Shown: positions 16,854-25,502 of the stretch, one piece after another | Numbering within the stretch: the first letter of the stretch is position 1 | How the letters are laid out: each line of letters starts with the position of its first letter | Assembly (NCBI RefSeq): GCF_910584445.1 | Contig: NZ_CAJUBO010000017.1 | Location: 1 to 58,306 of the forward strand | From: an uncultured Desulfovibrio sp. | GTDB taxonomy: Bacteria > Desulfobacterota > Desulfovibrionia > Desulfovibrionales > Desulfovibrionaceae | DNA: 58,306 nt | Direction of reading: 5' to 3' | Notes under the pieces: generated by a model | What the model was told of the DNA's origin: nothing | The model's database searches: none | What the model saw: the letters and a program-made list of their open reading frames with translations, nothing else | Translations under genes and position numbers: made by a program

Positions 16854-17783
16854 GTGAAGGTGCTTGTGACGCCGCGTTCGTTCGGCAAGGCCAATCCGGA
16901 ACTTTTCGACCGCCTCGGGGACGCCGGGCTTGAGGTCGTCCGCAACGAAACGGGCGGCATCCTCGACAAGGCGGCCATGAAGACGCTGCTGGCGCCGTGC
17001 GAGGGCGTCATCCTCGGCGTCGATCCCATGGATGCGGAGGTCCTCGCCGCCGCGCCGAAGCTGAGGGCCATCGCCAAGTACGGCGTGGGACTCGACAATA
17101 TCGACCTTGCCGCCTGCGAGACGCGGGGCATCCGGGTCTCGCGCACGCTCGGGGCCAACAGCGACGCCGTGGCCGATTACGCCTTTGCCCTCATGCTCGC
17201 CGTGGCGCGCCGCGTGGCGCATATCGACCGCCGCTGCCGCGAACGCGACTGGAGCAAGATCACCTCCATCGACGTGCACGGCAAGACGCTCGGCATCATC
17301 GGCCTGGGGTCCATCGGGCGGCGCGTGGCGCGCCGGGCCAGGGGCTTCGACATGCGCGTGCTCGCCAGCGACAGCGTGTGGGATGAGGATTTTGCCGTGG
17401 CCGAAGGGATCGAGCGCGCGGATGCCGACCGCATCTGCCGCGAGTGCGACTTCATCACCCTGCATTGCCTGCTCAACGACGAGACGCGCAATATCATTGA
17501 TGCGCGGCGCCTGGCCGCCATGAAAAAGACCGCCATTCTCGTCAATACCGCGCGCGGCGGCCTGGTGGACGAAGCCGCCCTGCTGACGGCCCTGCGCGAG
17601 GGGCGCATCTACGGCGCCGGGCTGGATGTGTTCGCGCAGGAGCCGCCCGCCGATGCGGCCTGGTACACGCTGGACAATGTGGTCATGGGTTCGCACTGCT
17701 CGTCGTCCACTGCCGGGGCCGTGGCCCTCATGGGCACCATGGCCGTGGACAATCTGCTGCGCGATCTGGGCCTGCCCGCCTGA
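16854..17783 (+). CDS. D-2-hydroxyacid dehydrogenase (phosphoglycerate dehydrogenase-like)
   Basis: 309-aa NAD-dependent dehydrogenase of the D-2-hydroxyacid family. It shows the Rossmann motif GLGSIGRR (about residue 148), the catalytic Arg in NTARGGLVDE, the Glu in DVFAQEPP and the His in GSHCSSST. The opening VKVLVTPRSFGKANPE is seen in SerA-like phosphoglycerate dehydrogenases lacking the C-terminal ACT domains, as here. The start is GTG 16854 behind AAAGGAG. It sits alone between the flagellar operon and the corrinoid operon. The exact substrate cannot be assigned. Confidence 0.85.
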   Translation: MKVLVTPRSFGKANPELFDRLGDAGLEVVRNETGGILDKAAMKTLLAPCEGVILGVDPMDAEVLAAAPKLRAIAKYGVGLDNIDLAACETRGIRVSRTLGANSDAVADYAFALMLAVARRVAHIDRRCRERDWSKITSIDVHGKTLGIIGLGSIGRRVARRARGFDMRVLASDSVWDEDFAVAEGIERADADRICRECDFITLHCLLNDETRNIIDARRLAAMKKTAILVNTARGGLVDEAALLTALREGRIYGAGLDVFAQEPPADAAWYTLDNVVMGSHCSSSTAGAVALMGTMAVDNLLRDLGLPA

Positions 17784-17837
17784 CGCGCCGCCGCGTTCCG
17801 GCCGTTCATTGACAGGCGCGGCGCGGGCGCATACAGT

Positions 17838-18032
17838 GCCGCAGGTTACGGCAGCCGCGCCGCCCGGAGAGGGCTGTGGGCGCGGCTCCAGGGGGCCAGG
17901 CGCCCCCGAAGAGGGAATCCCGTGCAATGCGGGAGCGGACCCGCCGCCGTGAGATCCGTCAACCATGCTCCATTTCGCGCCACTGGCAACGGGAAGGCCG
18001 GAGCACGGGGATCGAGCCGGAAGACCTGCCGT
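17838..18032 (+). promoter_or_regulatory. Cobalamin riboswitch
   Basis: The RNA shows P1 pairing of GCAGGT (17841-17846) with ACCTGC (18024-18029), the conserved core AAGAGGGAAT (17909-17918), the stretch GCGGACCCGCC (17935-17945) with CCGTGAG (17947-17953), and GCCACTGG (17979-17986) near the 3' end. These are the standard landmarks of an adenosylcobalamin aptamer. Downstream hairpins, including TCCGGCAA/TTGCCGGA around 18120-18143, may form the expression platform. It precedes a BtuCDF-like importer and cbiL and should repress them when cobalamin is abundant. Confidence 0.9.
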
Positions 18033-18259
18033 GCCCGCAGCCGCAAACGCCGGGTCCTGACCCCGGGGCGCGGCTGCGCCAGATGCCGCGGCGGAATGCT
18101 CCGCGGGGCGGCGTGCGTCCGGCAACGGGTTTTTGCCGGATCGGCGGAGGAAATACGGGCCTCTTCCCGCCGCGCCACAGGGTGCGGATGCGGAAGGGGC
18201 CTTTTTTTCCGGGGTCGCGGCGTCCGGCGCCGCTGGCCCGCATCTTCCGGCTGGTGTGC

Positions 18260-19312
18260 ATGGATCCCTCTCTCCTTCCACGTTCCCGTTCCGGCATGGC
18301 CGGGCGCGCGCGTCTGGTTCTTGTGGCGCTGGCGCTGGTCTGGTGCTGTTCCCTGCCGCTTGCCTGTCTGCCCGGGCCGTATCCGCTGGAACCGGCCGAG
18401 GTCATGGGCGCGCTCCGCGCATTTTTCAGCGGGGAAGGGGCGGGGGATGTCCCCGTGCTGGTGGTGGGCGGCATCCGGCTGGCGCGGGTCTGCCTCGCCC
18501 TGCTCTGCGGCGGCGCGCTGGGGGTTGCCGGCGTGGCCCTGCAGGGGGTCCTGCGTAATCCGCTGGCGGACCCCTTCACCCTGGGCATTTCCGCCGGAGC
18601 TGCCTGCGGCGCCAGCCTTGCCATCGCCCTGGGGGGCGCCCTCGCCGTGGCGCTTGGCCTTTCACATACCGCCCTTGTGGCCGGCTCTGCCATGGCGGGT
18701 GCGCTCCTTGCCCTGGCGCTGGCGCTCTGGCTCGGACGCGGCCGGGGCGCCTTCAGCCGGGAGACCGTCATCCTCGCGGGCATCGCCGTGGCGGCGTTTC
18801 TGGGCGCCCTGGTGGCGCTCGTCAAGGCGCTCAACGAAGAATCCGTCACCAGCATCGTTTTCTGGATACTTGGCTCGTTCCAGGGCCGGGGCTGGGAGAG
18901 CCTGCCGCTTCTGCTGGCCGCCCTGGCGCCGGGGCTTGTCTGCGTGGGCCTGGGCTGGCGGCGGCTGGATGTGCTGGCCCTGGGTGGGGAGGAAGCCGCC
19001 CACCTCGGCCTTGCCGTGGGGCGGGCGCGCTTCTGGCTGCTGGCCGGGTCCAGCTGCATGACGGCCGGCTGCGTGGCCGTGGCCGGAGTCATTGGTTTTG
19101 TGGGCCTGGTGGTGCCGCATATCCTGCGGCTCTCCATGGGCGCGGCGCACGGGCCGTTGCTGGCGGGCGCGTTTCTGGGCGGCGGCACGCTCCTGCTCTG
19201 GGCCGATGTGGCGGCGCGCTGCGTCCTTGACGGCGGCAGGGAGCTGCCGGTGGGCGTGGTCACCGCGCTTCTGGGCGGCCCGTTTTTCGCCCTTCTGGTG
19301 CGGCGGCGTTGA
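18260..19312 (+). CDS. btuC: BtuC/FecCD-type ABC permease (corrinoid uptake)
   Basis: 350-aa inner-membrane permease with about nine or ten hydrophobic helices. It has family motifs LRNPLADPFTLGISAGAACGA near residue 100 and GFVGLVVPHILRL near residue 280, the latter being the ATPase-contact loop. The riboswitch upstream and cbiL downstream point to a corrinoid rather than siderophore substrate. The start is uncertain: I use ATG 18260, but ATG 18296 or a longer start at 18188 would also leave the fold intact. The TGA overlaps the next ATG (TGATG). Confidence 0.85.
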   Translation: MDPSLLPRSRSGMAGRARLVLVALALVWCCSLPLACLPGPYPLEPAEVMGALRAFFSGEGAGDVPVLVVGGIRLARVCLALLCGGALGVAGVALQGVLRNPLADPFTLGISAGAACGASLAIALGGALAVALGLSHTALVAGSAMAGALLALALALWLGRGRGAFSRETVILAGIAVAAFLGALVALVKALNEESVTSIVFWILGSFQGRGWESLPLLLAALAPGLVCVGLGWRRLDVLALGGEEAAHLGLAVGRARFWLLAGSSCMTAGCVAVAGVIGFVGLVVPHILRLSMGAAHGPLLAGAFLGGGTLLLWADVAARCVLDGGRELPVGVVTALLGGPFFALLVRRR

Positions 19313-20226
19313 TGAGCGTGACCTCCCCGGCTTTTCCGCCGCTGGTCCTGGACGGCGTGGACGCGGCCTATGGCGGCGCGGCGGCGCTTCGGAGGGTGAG
19401 CCTCGCGGTGGCGCCGGGCGAGAACGTCATCCTGCTCGGTCCCAACGGCAGCGGCAAGACGACGCTCCTGTGCTGCGCGGCCGGGACGCGGGCGCCTGTC
19501 GCCGGGCGCGTGCTCCTGGGGGGCGTCCTCGCGGCGCGCCTTTCCGCGCGGGAGCGCGCGCGGCGGCGGGCCGTCCTGCCGCAGCAGCCGGAACGGCCGC
19601 ACGGCCTTTCCGCGCGGCAACTGGTCCTACTGGGGCGTTTCCCCTGGCTCCCGTGGCTGGGCTTCTACCGCCGTCAGGATCATGCGGCGGCGGCGCGCGC
19701 CCTTGCCGCCGTGGATGCGGAGAGTCTTGCCGACCGCCGGGTGGAGACGCTCTCCGGCGGGGAATGGCAGCGGGTGCTCCTGGCACGGGCGCTTGCCCAG
19801 ATGGATGGCGCGGCGGCGCCGCTCTTCCTTCTGGACGAGCTGGCCGCCAGTCTTGACCCGGCACGGGCCGAGGAACTGTTTGCCCTGCTGGAGCGGCGCA
19901 GGCGCGCGGGCGCCGCACTGCTTCAGGCCGCGCATGACTGCAATCTGGCCGCGCGGCACGCCACGCGTCTGGTGGGGGTCAGGGCCGGGCGTATCCTGTT
20001 CGACGGACCGGTACGGGCCGTCTTTACCGAGGAGAATCTCAGTGCGCTTTACGATCTGCCCCTTCGCGTGTTCCGTCACCCGGACGGCGACATTCCCCAG
20101 GCGCTCCCGGCTCTGGTCCAGGGAGCGGCGCCTCCGCTGGCTGGCGGCCGTCCTGCTTCTCCTGTTCCCGGGCCTTGCCCTGCAGGCGGAGGAGACGCGG
20201 GCGGCGCCTGTCGAAGTCACGGATGA
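19312..20226 (+). CDS. btuD: BtuD/FecE-type ABC ATPase
   Basis: 304-aa ATPase energising the importer. Walker A is GPNGSGKTT (about residue 42), the signature is LSGGEWQR, Walker B is LFLLDELAASLD, followed by the switch His in QAAHDCN. The ABC core ends around residue 260; the last 45 or so residues are Ala/Gly/Pro-rich and overlap, in another frame, the start of the substrate-binding protein. Its start overlaps the permease stop, indicating translational coupling. Confidence 0.88.
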   Translation: MSVTSPAFPPLVLDGVDAAYGGAAALRRVSLAVAPGENVILLGPNGSGKTTLLCCAAGTRAPVAGRVLLGGVLAARLSARERARRRAVLPQQPERPHGLSARQLVLLGRFPWLPWLGFYRRQDHAAAARALAAVDAESLADRRVETLSGGEWQRVLLARALAQMDGAAAPLFLLDELAASLDPARAEELFALLERRRRAGAALLQAAHDCNLAARHATRLVGVRAGRILFDGPVRAVFTEENLSALYDLPLRVFRHPDGDIPQALPALVQGAAPPLAGGRPASPVPGPCPAGGGDAGGACRSHG

Positions 20227-21052
20227 CACGGGGCATACCCTGCGCCTGGAACGGCCCGCGCGGCGCATCATCCCGCTGTACGGGGCGTTTGGCGAAATGC
20301 TGCTTGCCCTTGGCTGCGGGGACAGGATCGTCGCCCGCACCGATGCCGATGCCCAGATCCCGCAACTGGCGCCGCTGCCGGCCGTGGGCACGCACATGCG
20401 GCCCAATGCCGAGCTGGTGGCCGCCCGGCGGCCGGACCTTGTTCTCCAGATGAGCGGACGCGGGGAAGCCGTGCTGCAAACGGAGGCGCTGCGCCGTCTG
20501 GGCGTGCCGGTGCTGTGTTTTGAGGTCACTTCCTTCGCGCAGCTCTTTGGGGTGATGGAGCGGCTGGGGCGGCTCTGCGGCCGGGAGACGCAGGCCGGCG
20601 CCCTTGTGGCGGACTGGCGCGGGCGCCTTGACGCCCTGCGCGCCGCCAGCGCGGGAACGCGCCCGTGGCGCATCTTTTACGAAGCGCGCTATCCCAACCT
20701 GCTGGCGGCCGGGCGCGGCGGTATCGTGGCGGACATCATGACCGCGGCCGGCGGCGAGAATGTGGTCCGCGAAGGGCGCAGGCTTGCGCGCATCAATGAG
20801 GAAGCCCTCATCCTGGCGGACCCGGATGTCTATCTCGTCCAGCGCGGACCCATGAATCCGGCGCCGCAGCCCCTGGCGGAGCGGCCGCACTACCGGGGCT
20901 TGCGCGCCGTGCGCGAGGGCCGGACACTGGTGGTGGACGAGGCGCTGTTCGCGCGGCCGGGTCCGCGCTCCATCGAGGCGGCGGAGCTGCTCGCGGCATG
21001 GCTGAAGGGATTGCCGCGGCCGGCGAGCGGCGGCAAGGGGGAAGGAAAATGA
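20042..21052 (+). CDS. btuF: BtuF-like periplasmic substrate-binding protein
   Basis: 336-aa periplasmic binding protein. After a hydrophobic signal (LAAVLLLLFPGLALQA), the mature part begins with VTDDTGHTLRLERPARRI and keeps the BtuF/FepB pattern GCGDRIVARTD. No ATG lies near the signal peptide. The first start with a proper RBS (GAGGAG, seven bases upstream) is GTG 20042, inside btuD and overlapping it by 185 bases. That gives an unusually long, Arg-rich N-terminal region of about 30 residues before the hydrophobic core, so a CTG or other later start is possible. Confidence 0.8.
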   Translation: MRFTICPFACSVTRTATFPRRSRLWSRERRLRWLAAVLLLLFPGLALQAEETRAAPVEVTDDTGHTLRLERPARRIIPLYGAFGEMLLALGCGDRIVARTDADAQIPQLAPLPAVGTHMRPNAELVAARRPDLVLQMSGRGEAVLQTEALRRLGVPVLCFEVTSFAQLFGVMERLGRLCGRETQAGALVADWRGRLDALRAASAGTRPWRIFYEARYPNLLAAGRGGIVADIMTAAGGENVVREGRRLARINEEALILADPDVYLVQRGPMNPAPQPLAERPHYRGLRAVREGRTLVVDEALFARPGPRSIEAAELLAAWLKGLPRPASGGKGEGK

Positions 21053-21762
21053 ACGGCACGCTCTATGCCGTGGGCGTGGGACCCGGCGCCCCGGATCTGC
21101 TCACCCTGCGGGCGGCCCGCGTCCTCGGCGGCGTGGACGTCATCCTTGCGGCGGCCTCGCCGCGCAACGACTATTCGGCGGCGCTGGAGACGGCGCGCCC
21201 CCACCTGCGGGCGGACGCGCGCATCCTGCGGCTGGAATTTCCCATGACGCGGGAGGAGGCGCCCCTGCGCGCGGCCTGGCGCGCCGCGGCCGAGTCCACC
21301 CTGGAAGTGCTGGGCGCCGGGGAGGATGCGGCCTTTCTCACCATCGGCGACCCGCTCGTGTACAGCACCTTCGGCTATCTGCTCCGCACCGTGCGGGCCA
21401 TGGCCCCGGACGCGCGCGTGGAGGTCGTTCCCGGCATCACGTCCTTTCAGGCGGCGGCCGCCGCCACGCAGACCATCCTCTGCGAAGGGGAGGAAAGCCT
21501 GCACATCCTGCCGGGCATCAGGAGCGGCGAAAACCTGGCCGCGGAGCTTGCCCGGGCGGACACGGCGGTCATCCTCAAGGCGTACCGCAATTTTCCGGCC
21601 ATTGCCCGCGCGCTCGAAGCGCAGGGCCGCGCGGCGGACGCCCTGCTGGCGAGCCATGTGGAACGCCCAAATGCGCAACTGCGCCGGGGCGTGAGGGAAG
21701 GCGATGCCCGGCCGCCCTATATGTCGCTCGTCCTGAGCCGCCGCGTCCGGCGCGTGTCGTAA
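21049..21762 (+). CDS. cbiL: Precorrin-2/cobalt-factor II C20-methyltransferase
   Basis: SAM-dependent methyltransferase of corrin ring synthesis, 237 aa. It shows the CbiL/CobI opening LYAVGVGPGAPDLLTLRA, the loop LTIGDPLVYSTF and VVPGITSFQAAAA. ATG 21049 overlaps the stop of the binding protein (ATGA), so a biosynthesis gene is the fourth gene of a corrinoid transport operon under one riboswitch. Other cbi genes are outside the window. In an anaerobe the substrate is probably cobalt-factor II, but sequence alone does not separate the two forms. Confidence 0.88.
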   Translation: MNGTLYAVGVGPGAPDLLTLRAARVLGGVDVILAAASPRNDYSAALETARPHLRADARILRLEFPMTREEAPLRAAWRAAAESTLEVLGAGEDAAFLTIGDPLVYSTFGYLLRTVRAMAPDARVEVVPGITSFQAAAAATQTILCEGEESLHILPGIRSGENLAAELARADTAVILKAYRNFPAIARALEAQGRAADALLASHVERPNAQLRRGVREGDARPPYMSLVLSRRVRRVS

Positions 21763-21783
21763 GCGGGTCCGGGCTTCGCCGTT

Positions 21784-22791
21784 TCAGCAGATGCGCGGCA
21801 GTTGCGCGCCCTCCAGCATGGAGAGCAGGCGCTTGCCGCCGATGCGGGTCCGCAGGGCCACCTGCCCGGCGGGACCGTCCGTGACGGTGCCGATGCGCGC
21901 GGCCTCGCGTCCGAACGGCGAGGCGCGCATGGCCGCCAGTGCCGCTTCGGCCCGCGCTTCGGGCAGGATGCAGATGCATTTGCCCTCATTGGCGAGATAG
22001 AGGGGGTCCAGCCCCAGAAAGGAGCAGCCGCCGCGCACCGATTCGTGGACGGGAAGGCTTGCCTCGTCGATCTCGATGCCCACGCCGGACTGTTCCGCAA
22101 TCTCGTTGAGCGTGGTGGCGAGGCCGCCGCGCGTGGGGTCGCGGAAGGTGTGCACCTCGCCGCAGGCGCTGATGACCGCCGCCACCATGTCGGCCAGAGG
22201 GGCGGAATCCGAGCGCACATCCGTGAGGAAGGAAAGCTCCTCGCGGCTCGCCATGATGGTGAGGCCGTGGTCCCCCAGGCTGCCGCTCACCAGCACCGCG
22301 TCGCCGGGGCGCGCCGCATGCCCGGAAGGCGCGGGATCGGCATAGATCTCGCCCACGCCGGAGGTATTGACGAAGATCTTGTCGCAGGCGCCGCGCGGCA
22401 CCACCTTGGTGTCGCCCGTGACGATGGCGACGCCGGCGGCGCGGGCCGCCTCGCCCATGTCCCGGGCCACACGCTCAAGGGTCTCCAGGGGCAGTCCTTC
22501 CTCCAGGATGAACGCGCAGGAGAGCCAGTGCGGCCGCGCGCCGAGCATTGCCACATCGTTGACCGTGCCGTGGACGGCCAGGGTGCCGATGCTGCCGCCC
22601 GGAAAAAAGAGCGGAGAAACGGTATAGGAATCCGTGCTCATGGCAAGCGGAGCCGCCGCCGGGCGCAGCTCGGCGGCATCGTCCAGCCGTTCCAGGAGCG
22701 GATTGGCGAAATGGCGCAGAAAGCACTGGCTCACAAGGCGTTGCGAAGCGCGCCCACCGCTGCCCGCATCCAGAAGGAGACATTCGTCCAT
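21784..22791 (-). CDS. hypE: Hydrogenase maturation protein HypE
   Basis: 335-aa ATP-dependent enzyme that dehydrates the carbamoyl group carried on its own C-terminal cysteine to form the cyanide ligand of [NiFe]-hydrogenase. It ends with the essential LPRIC tail. The PurM-like fold is visible in AMSTDSYTVSPLFFPGG and VHGTVNDVAMLGA. It lies 44 bases after hypD on the same strand and is convergent with cbiL. hypF, hypA, hypB and hypC are not in the window. Confidence 0.95.
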   Translation of the reverse strand: MDECLLLDAGSGGRASQRLVSQCFLRHFANPLLERLDDAAELRPAAAPLAMSTDSYTVSPLFFPGGSIGTLAVHGTVNDVAMLGARPHWLSCAFILEEGLPLETLERVARDMGEAARAAGVAIVTGDTKVVPRGACDKIFVNTSGVGEIYADPAPSGHAARPGDAVLVSGSLGDHGLTIMASREELSFLTDVRSDSAPLADMVAAVISACGEVHTFRDPTRGGLATTLNEIAEQSGVGIEIDEASLPVHESVRGGCSFLGLDPLYLANEGKCICILPEARAEAALAAMRASPFGREAARIGTVTDGPAGQVALRTRIGGKRLLSMLEGAQLPRIC

Positions 22792-22835
22792 GGGGAGTCC
22801 TTGTTTTTACAGAAGCGGCAGGGGACGCCGCGCCC

Positions 22836-23954
22836 TCACGAGGCCGCGTACCTGAAATAGGCCGCGCAGCTGCCCTCGGTGGAGACCATGCACGGACCCA
22901 CGGGCGTGGCGGGGGTGCAGGCCTTGCCGAAGAGCGGGCACTGCGGCGGCGTGATGCGCCCCCGGAGCACGGCGCCGCAACGGCAGCCGGGCAGGGGCGG
23001 GGTTTCGGCGAGTTCGATGCCGAAGCGCGCCATGGCGTCAAATTCCGCAAATGCCGGCCGCAGGGCGAGGCCGCTCTGCGGGATGCGGCCCAGGCCGCGC
23101 CAGAGCGCGTCGCCGGGCGCGAAGACTTCGTCCATGAGGGCGCGGGCGCGGGCATTGCCCGCATCATCCACGGCGCGGGGATAGGCGTTGACCACATCGG
23201 GGCTGGCGTTGCGGCGCATCTCCGCCATGCGGCAGAGCGCCAGCAGGATGTCCGCCGGGGCGAAACCGCCCACGGCGGCGGGAAGCCCGTGCTCCGCGGC
23301 GAGAAAGCGAAAGGGCGCCAGCCCGAGCACTGTGGCGACATGGCCGGGCAGGAGAAAGGCTTCCACCTTGCAGTGCGGGTCGTCCGCAAGGGCGCGGAGC
23401 GCCGGGGGAACGAGCTTGTGCAGGGACAGGACACAGAAGTTTCGCAGGCCCTGCGCCCGCGCGGCCAGAACGGAGGCCGCCACCGTGGGGGCCGTCGTTT
23501 CAAAGCCCACGCCGGCAAAGGCCACTGTGGCGTCAGGATGCCGGGCCGCGAGCCGCACCGCGTCCAGCGGGGAATAGACGATCTCCACGCGCGCCCCGGC
23601 CGCCTGCGCGTGCTTGAGCGATCTGCCGCCCGGGCCGGGCACGCGCAAAAGGTCCCCGAAGGTGGCGAAAATGACGTCGTCGCGTCCGGCAAGGTCGAGC
23701 ATGGCCGCCACTTCCGCGTCGTGCGTCACGCAGACCGGACACCCCGGCCCGGAAAGATGGGTGACGACCGACGGCAACAGCGAGCGCAGGCCGCTCTGGA
23801 AGATGGACACGGTATGCGTGCCGCAGACTTCCATGAAGCGCAGGCCCTGTCCGGCAAGCGCGGCTTCGAGACGGCGCAGGAGTCCGGCGCAGAGTTCCGG
23901 GTCCTGTACCGCGGCCTCCAGCCGCCCCCCTGCATCCGCGCGCGTCCCGTCCAT
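22836..23954 (-). CDS. hypD: Hydrogenase maturation protein HypD
   Basis: Iron-sulfur scaffold where the Fe(CN)2CO unit of [NiFe]-hydrogenase is built with HypC. The 372-aa protein has the HypD motifs FMEVCGTHTVS, GPGCPVCVT and GVGFETTAPTVA. The C-terminal cysteine set (CRCGAVLRG, QCPLFGKAC, GPCMVSTEGSC) holds the [4Fe-4S] cluster. The start at 23954 lies almost directly after the argC stop (gap of two bases), so it belongs to the DUF1844-argC-hypD-hypE run. Confidence 0.95.
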   Translation of the reverse strand: MDGTRADAGGRLEAAVQDPELCAGLLRRLEAALAGQGLRFMEVCGTHTVSIFQSGLRSLLPSVVTHLSGPGCPVCVTHDAEVAAMLDLAGRDDVIFATFGDLLRVPGPGGRSLKHAQAAGARVEIVYSPLDAVRLAARHPDATVAFAGVGFETTAPTVAASVLAARAQGLRNFCVLSLHKLVPPALRALADDPHCKVEAFLLPGHVATVLGLAPFRFLAAEHGLPAAVGGFAPADILLALCRMAEMRRNASPDVVNAYPRAVDDAGNARARALMDEVFAPGDALWRGLGRIPQSGLALRPAFAEFDAMARFGIELAETPPLPGCRCGAVLRGRITPPQCPLFGKACTPATPVGPCMVSTEGSCAAYFRYAAS

Positions 23955-23956
23955 GG

Positions 23957-25012
23957 CTACGCGAGGGGGGCCAGGCGTTCCATGCCCGTGTCCACGGGCA
24001 GGCCGCACATGAGGTTGGCATTGGCAAGCGCCTGGCCGGCGGCGCCCCGGCACAGATTGTCGATGGCGGAGAGAATGACGAGGCGTCCCGTCCGCGTGTC
24101 CACCACCAGCCCCATATCGCAGAACATGCTGCCGCGCACGAAGCGCGTTTCCGGAACCGCGCCCGCCGGAAGCACGCGGACCCAGGGGCTGCGTTCCCAC
24201 GTCCGGCAAAAGGCGTCGCGCGCCTCTTCAAGGGTGAGCTGGGGATTTTTCAGGGTCGTGTAGATGGTGGAAAGGATGCCCCGGTTCATGGGCACCAGAT
24301 GCGGCGTGAACTGGAGGCGCACGTCCCCGTCGGCCACAAGGGAAAGCTCCTGCTCCATCTCCGGCGTATGTCGGTGGCGCGGCAGGCCATAGGCGCGGAA
24401 ATTGTCCGCCACCTCGCAGAAGAGCGTGGGCACGGCGGCCTTGCGCCCTGCGCCGCTGGCGCCGGATTTGGCGTCCACGATGATGCCGCTGTTTTCCACA
24501 AGGCCGTTTTTGAGCGCGGCATAGAGGCCGAGGATGACCGACGTGGGGTAGCAGCCGGGGTTTGCCACCAGTTGCGCGCGGGCGATGTCCGCCGCGTACA
24601 GCTCCGGCAGGCCGTAAACGGCGCGGGGCAGCACCTGGCGGCAGGCGTGGGGCGCGCCGTACCATTCTTCGTAGACCTGGGCGTCGCGCAGGCGGAAATC
24701 GGCGGAAAAATCCACCACCTTGACGCCGGACTCCAGCAGGGGCGGCGTCAGCCGCATGGCCGTGCCCGCCGGAACCGCCAGAAAGACAAGATCGCAGGCG
24801 GCCGCGGCCTCTTTGGCGTCAAAAACGCTGATGACCACATCCGCCCCGGGCAGGTGGCGCAGGAAGGGATAGAAGTCGCCCAGGCGCTTTCCGGCTTCGG
24901 CGCGGGAGCAGGCAAGGACAAGGCGCATGGCGGGGTGCGCGCTCAAAAGGCGCGCCAGTTCCATGCCCGCATAGCCGCTGATGCCCACAAGCCCGACATT
25001 GATGGTTTTCAT
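23957..25012 (-). CDS. argC: N-acetyl-gamma-glutamyl-phosphate reductase
   Basis: NADPH-dependent third step of arginine synthesis. The 351-aa protein starts MKTINVGLVGISGYAGMELA (Rossmann nucleotide loop), has the catalytic Cys in ANPGCYPTSV and the conserved His in RHRHTPEMEQE. The start at 25012 is chosen because the family begins here. It lies 37 bases after the DUF1844 gene and is almost joined to hypD, an arrangement with no obvious metabolic link that probably reflects gene packing. Confidence 0.95.
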   Translation of the reverse strand: MKTINVGLVGISGYAGMELARLLSAHPAMRLVLACSRAEAGKRLGDFYPFLRHLPGADVVISVFDAKEAAAACDLVFLAVPAGTAMRLTPPLLESGVKVVDFSADFRLRDAQVYEEWYGAPHACRQVLPRAVYGLPELYAADIARAQLVANPGCYPTSVILGLYAALKNGLVENSGIIVDAKSGASGAGRKAAVPTLFCEVADNFRAYGLPRHRHTPEMEQELSLVADGDVRLQFTPHLVPMNRGILSTIYTTLKNPQLTLEEARDAFCRTWERSPWVRVLPAGAVPETRFVRGSMFCDMGLVVDTRTGRLVILSAIDNLCRGAAGQALANANLMCGLPVDTGMERLAPLA

Positions 25013-25049
25013 GGCAGTATCCCGTTGATGAGATGGCGCGGCGGCCGCG

Positions 25050-25382
25050 TCAGCAGGTCGCGGCTGCGGCGTTTGCGGCGCCGGCCGCGTCGCAGTGGAT
25101 GACATACTTGAGGCGCAGCTCGCAGAGGATGTTCTCCAGCAGGCCGCGCTCCTGCCCGTCAAGACCGCCTTCGGTCTTCTGGCGCAGCATTTCCAGCACG
25201 TCGATGTTGTGCCGCGCGAGCAGCAGATCGCGCGACACCCGGCCCGTCGCCGGGTCGGGCACTTCGCCGAGTCCGACCAGGGCGGAAGAGGCCAGGGAAA
25301 TGATGAAGGTGGAAAACGTCACCTCGGGCAGGGGCGCTCCGGTGGCGCCGGCGGCATTCCGGGAAGCGTTGTGATCGGTCAT
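25050..25382 (-). CDS. DUF1844 family protein
   Basis: 110-aa small protein. Residues 18-95 match DUF1844: LPEVTFSTFIISLASSALVGLG, then EVPDPATG, DVLEMLRQKTEGGL and LLENILCELRLKYV. A short Ala-rich tail ending in Cys follows. The family occurs widely in Deltaproteobacteria and Planctomycetes; its role is unknown. The start at 25382 has a GCGAGG site. It heads the argC-hypD-hypE run. Confidence 0.85.
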   Translation of the reverse strand: MTDHNASRNAAGATGAPLPEVTFSTFIISLASSALVGLGEVPDPATGRVSRDLLLARHNIDVLEMLRQKTEGGLDGQERGLLENILCELRLKYVIHCDAAGAANAAAATC

Positions 25383-25502
25383 GAAAACCTCGCAGGCCGA
25401 CAGTTCTCCGCTGTCGCGGTTTCCGCGCGCGGCTCCCCATACATAAGGCCTCTGCGCCGCGAGGCAAGGGGGTGCCCCGACGGGAAGGACGCAATGCCGT
25501 CC

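Noticed and set aside
17876..18259. Upstream in-frame extension of btuC through the riboswitch
   Set aside because: It overlaps the aptamer and is not protein-like; the membrane protein starts at or after 18188.
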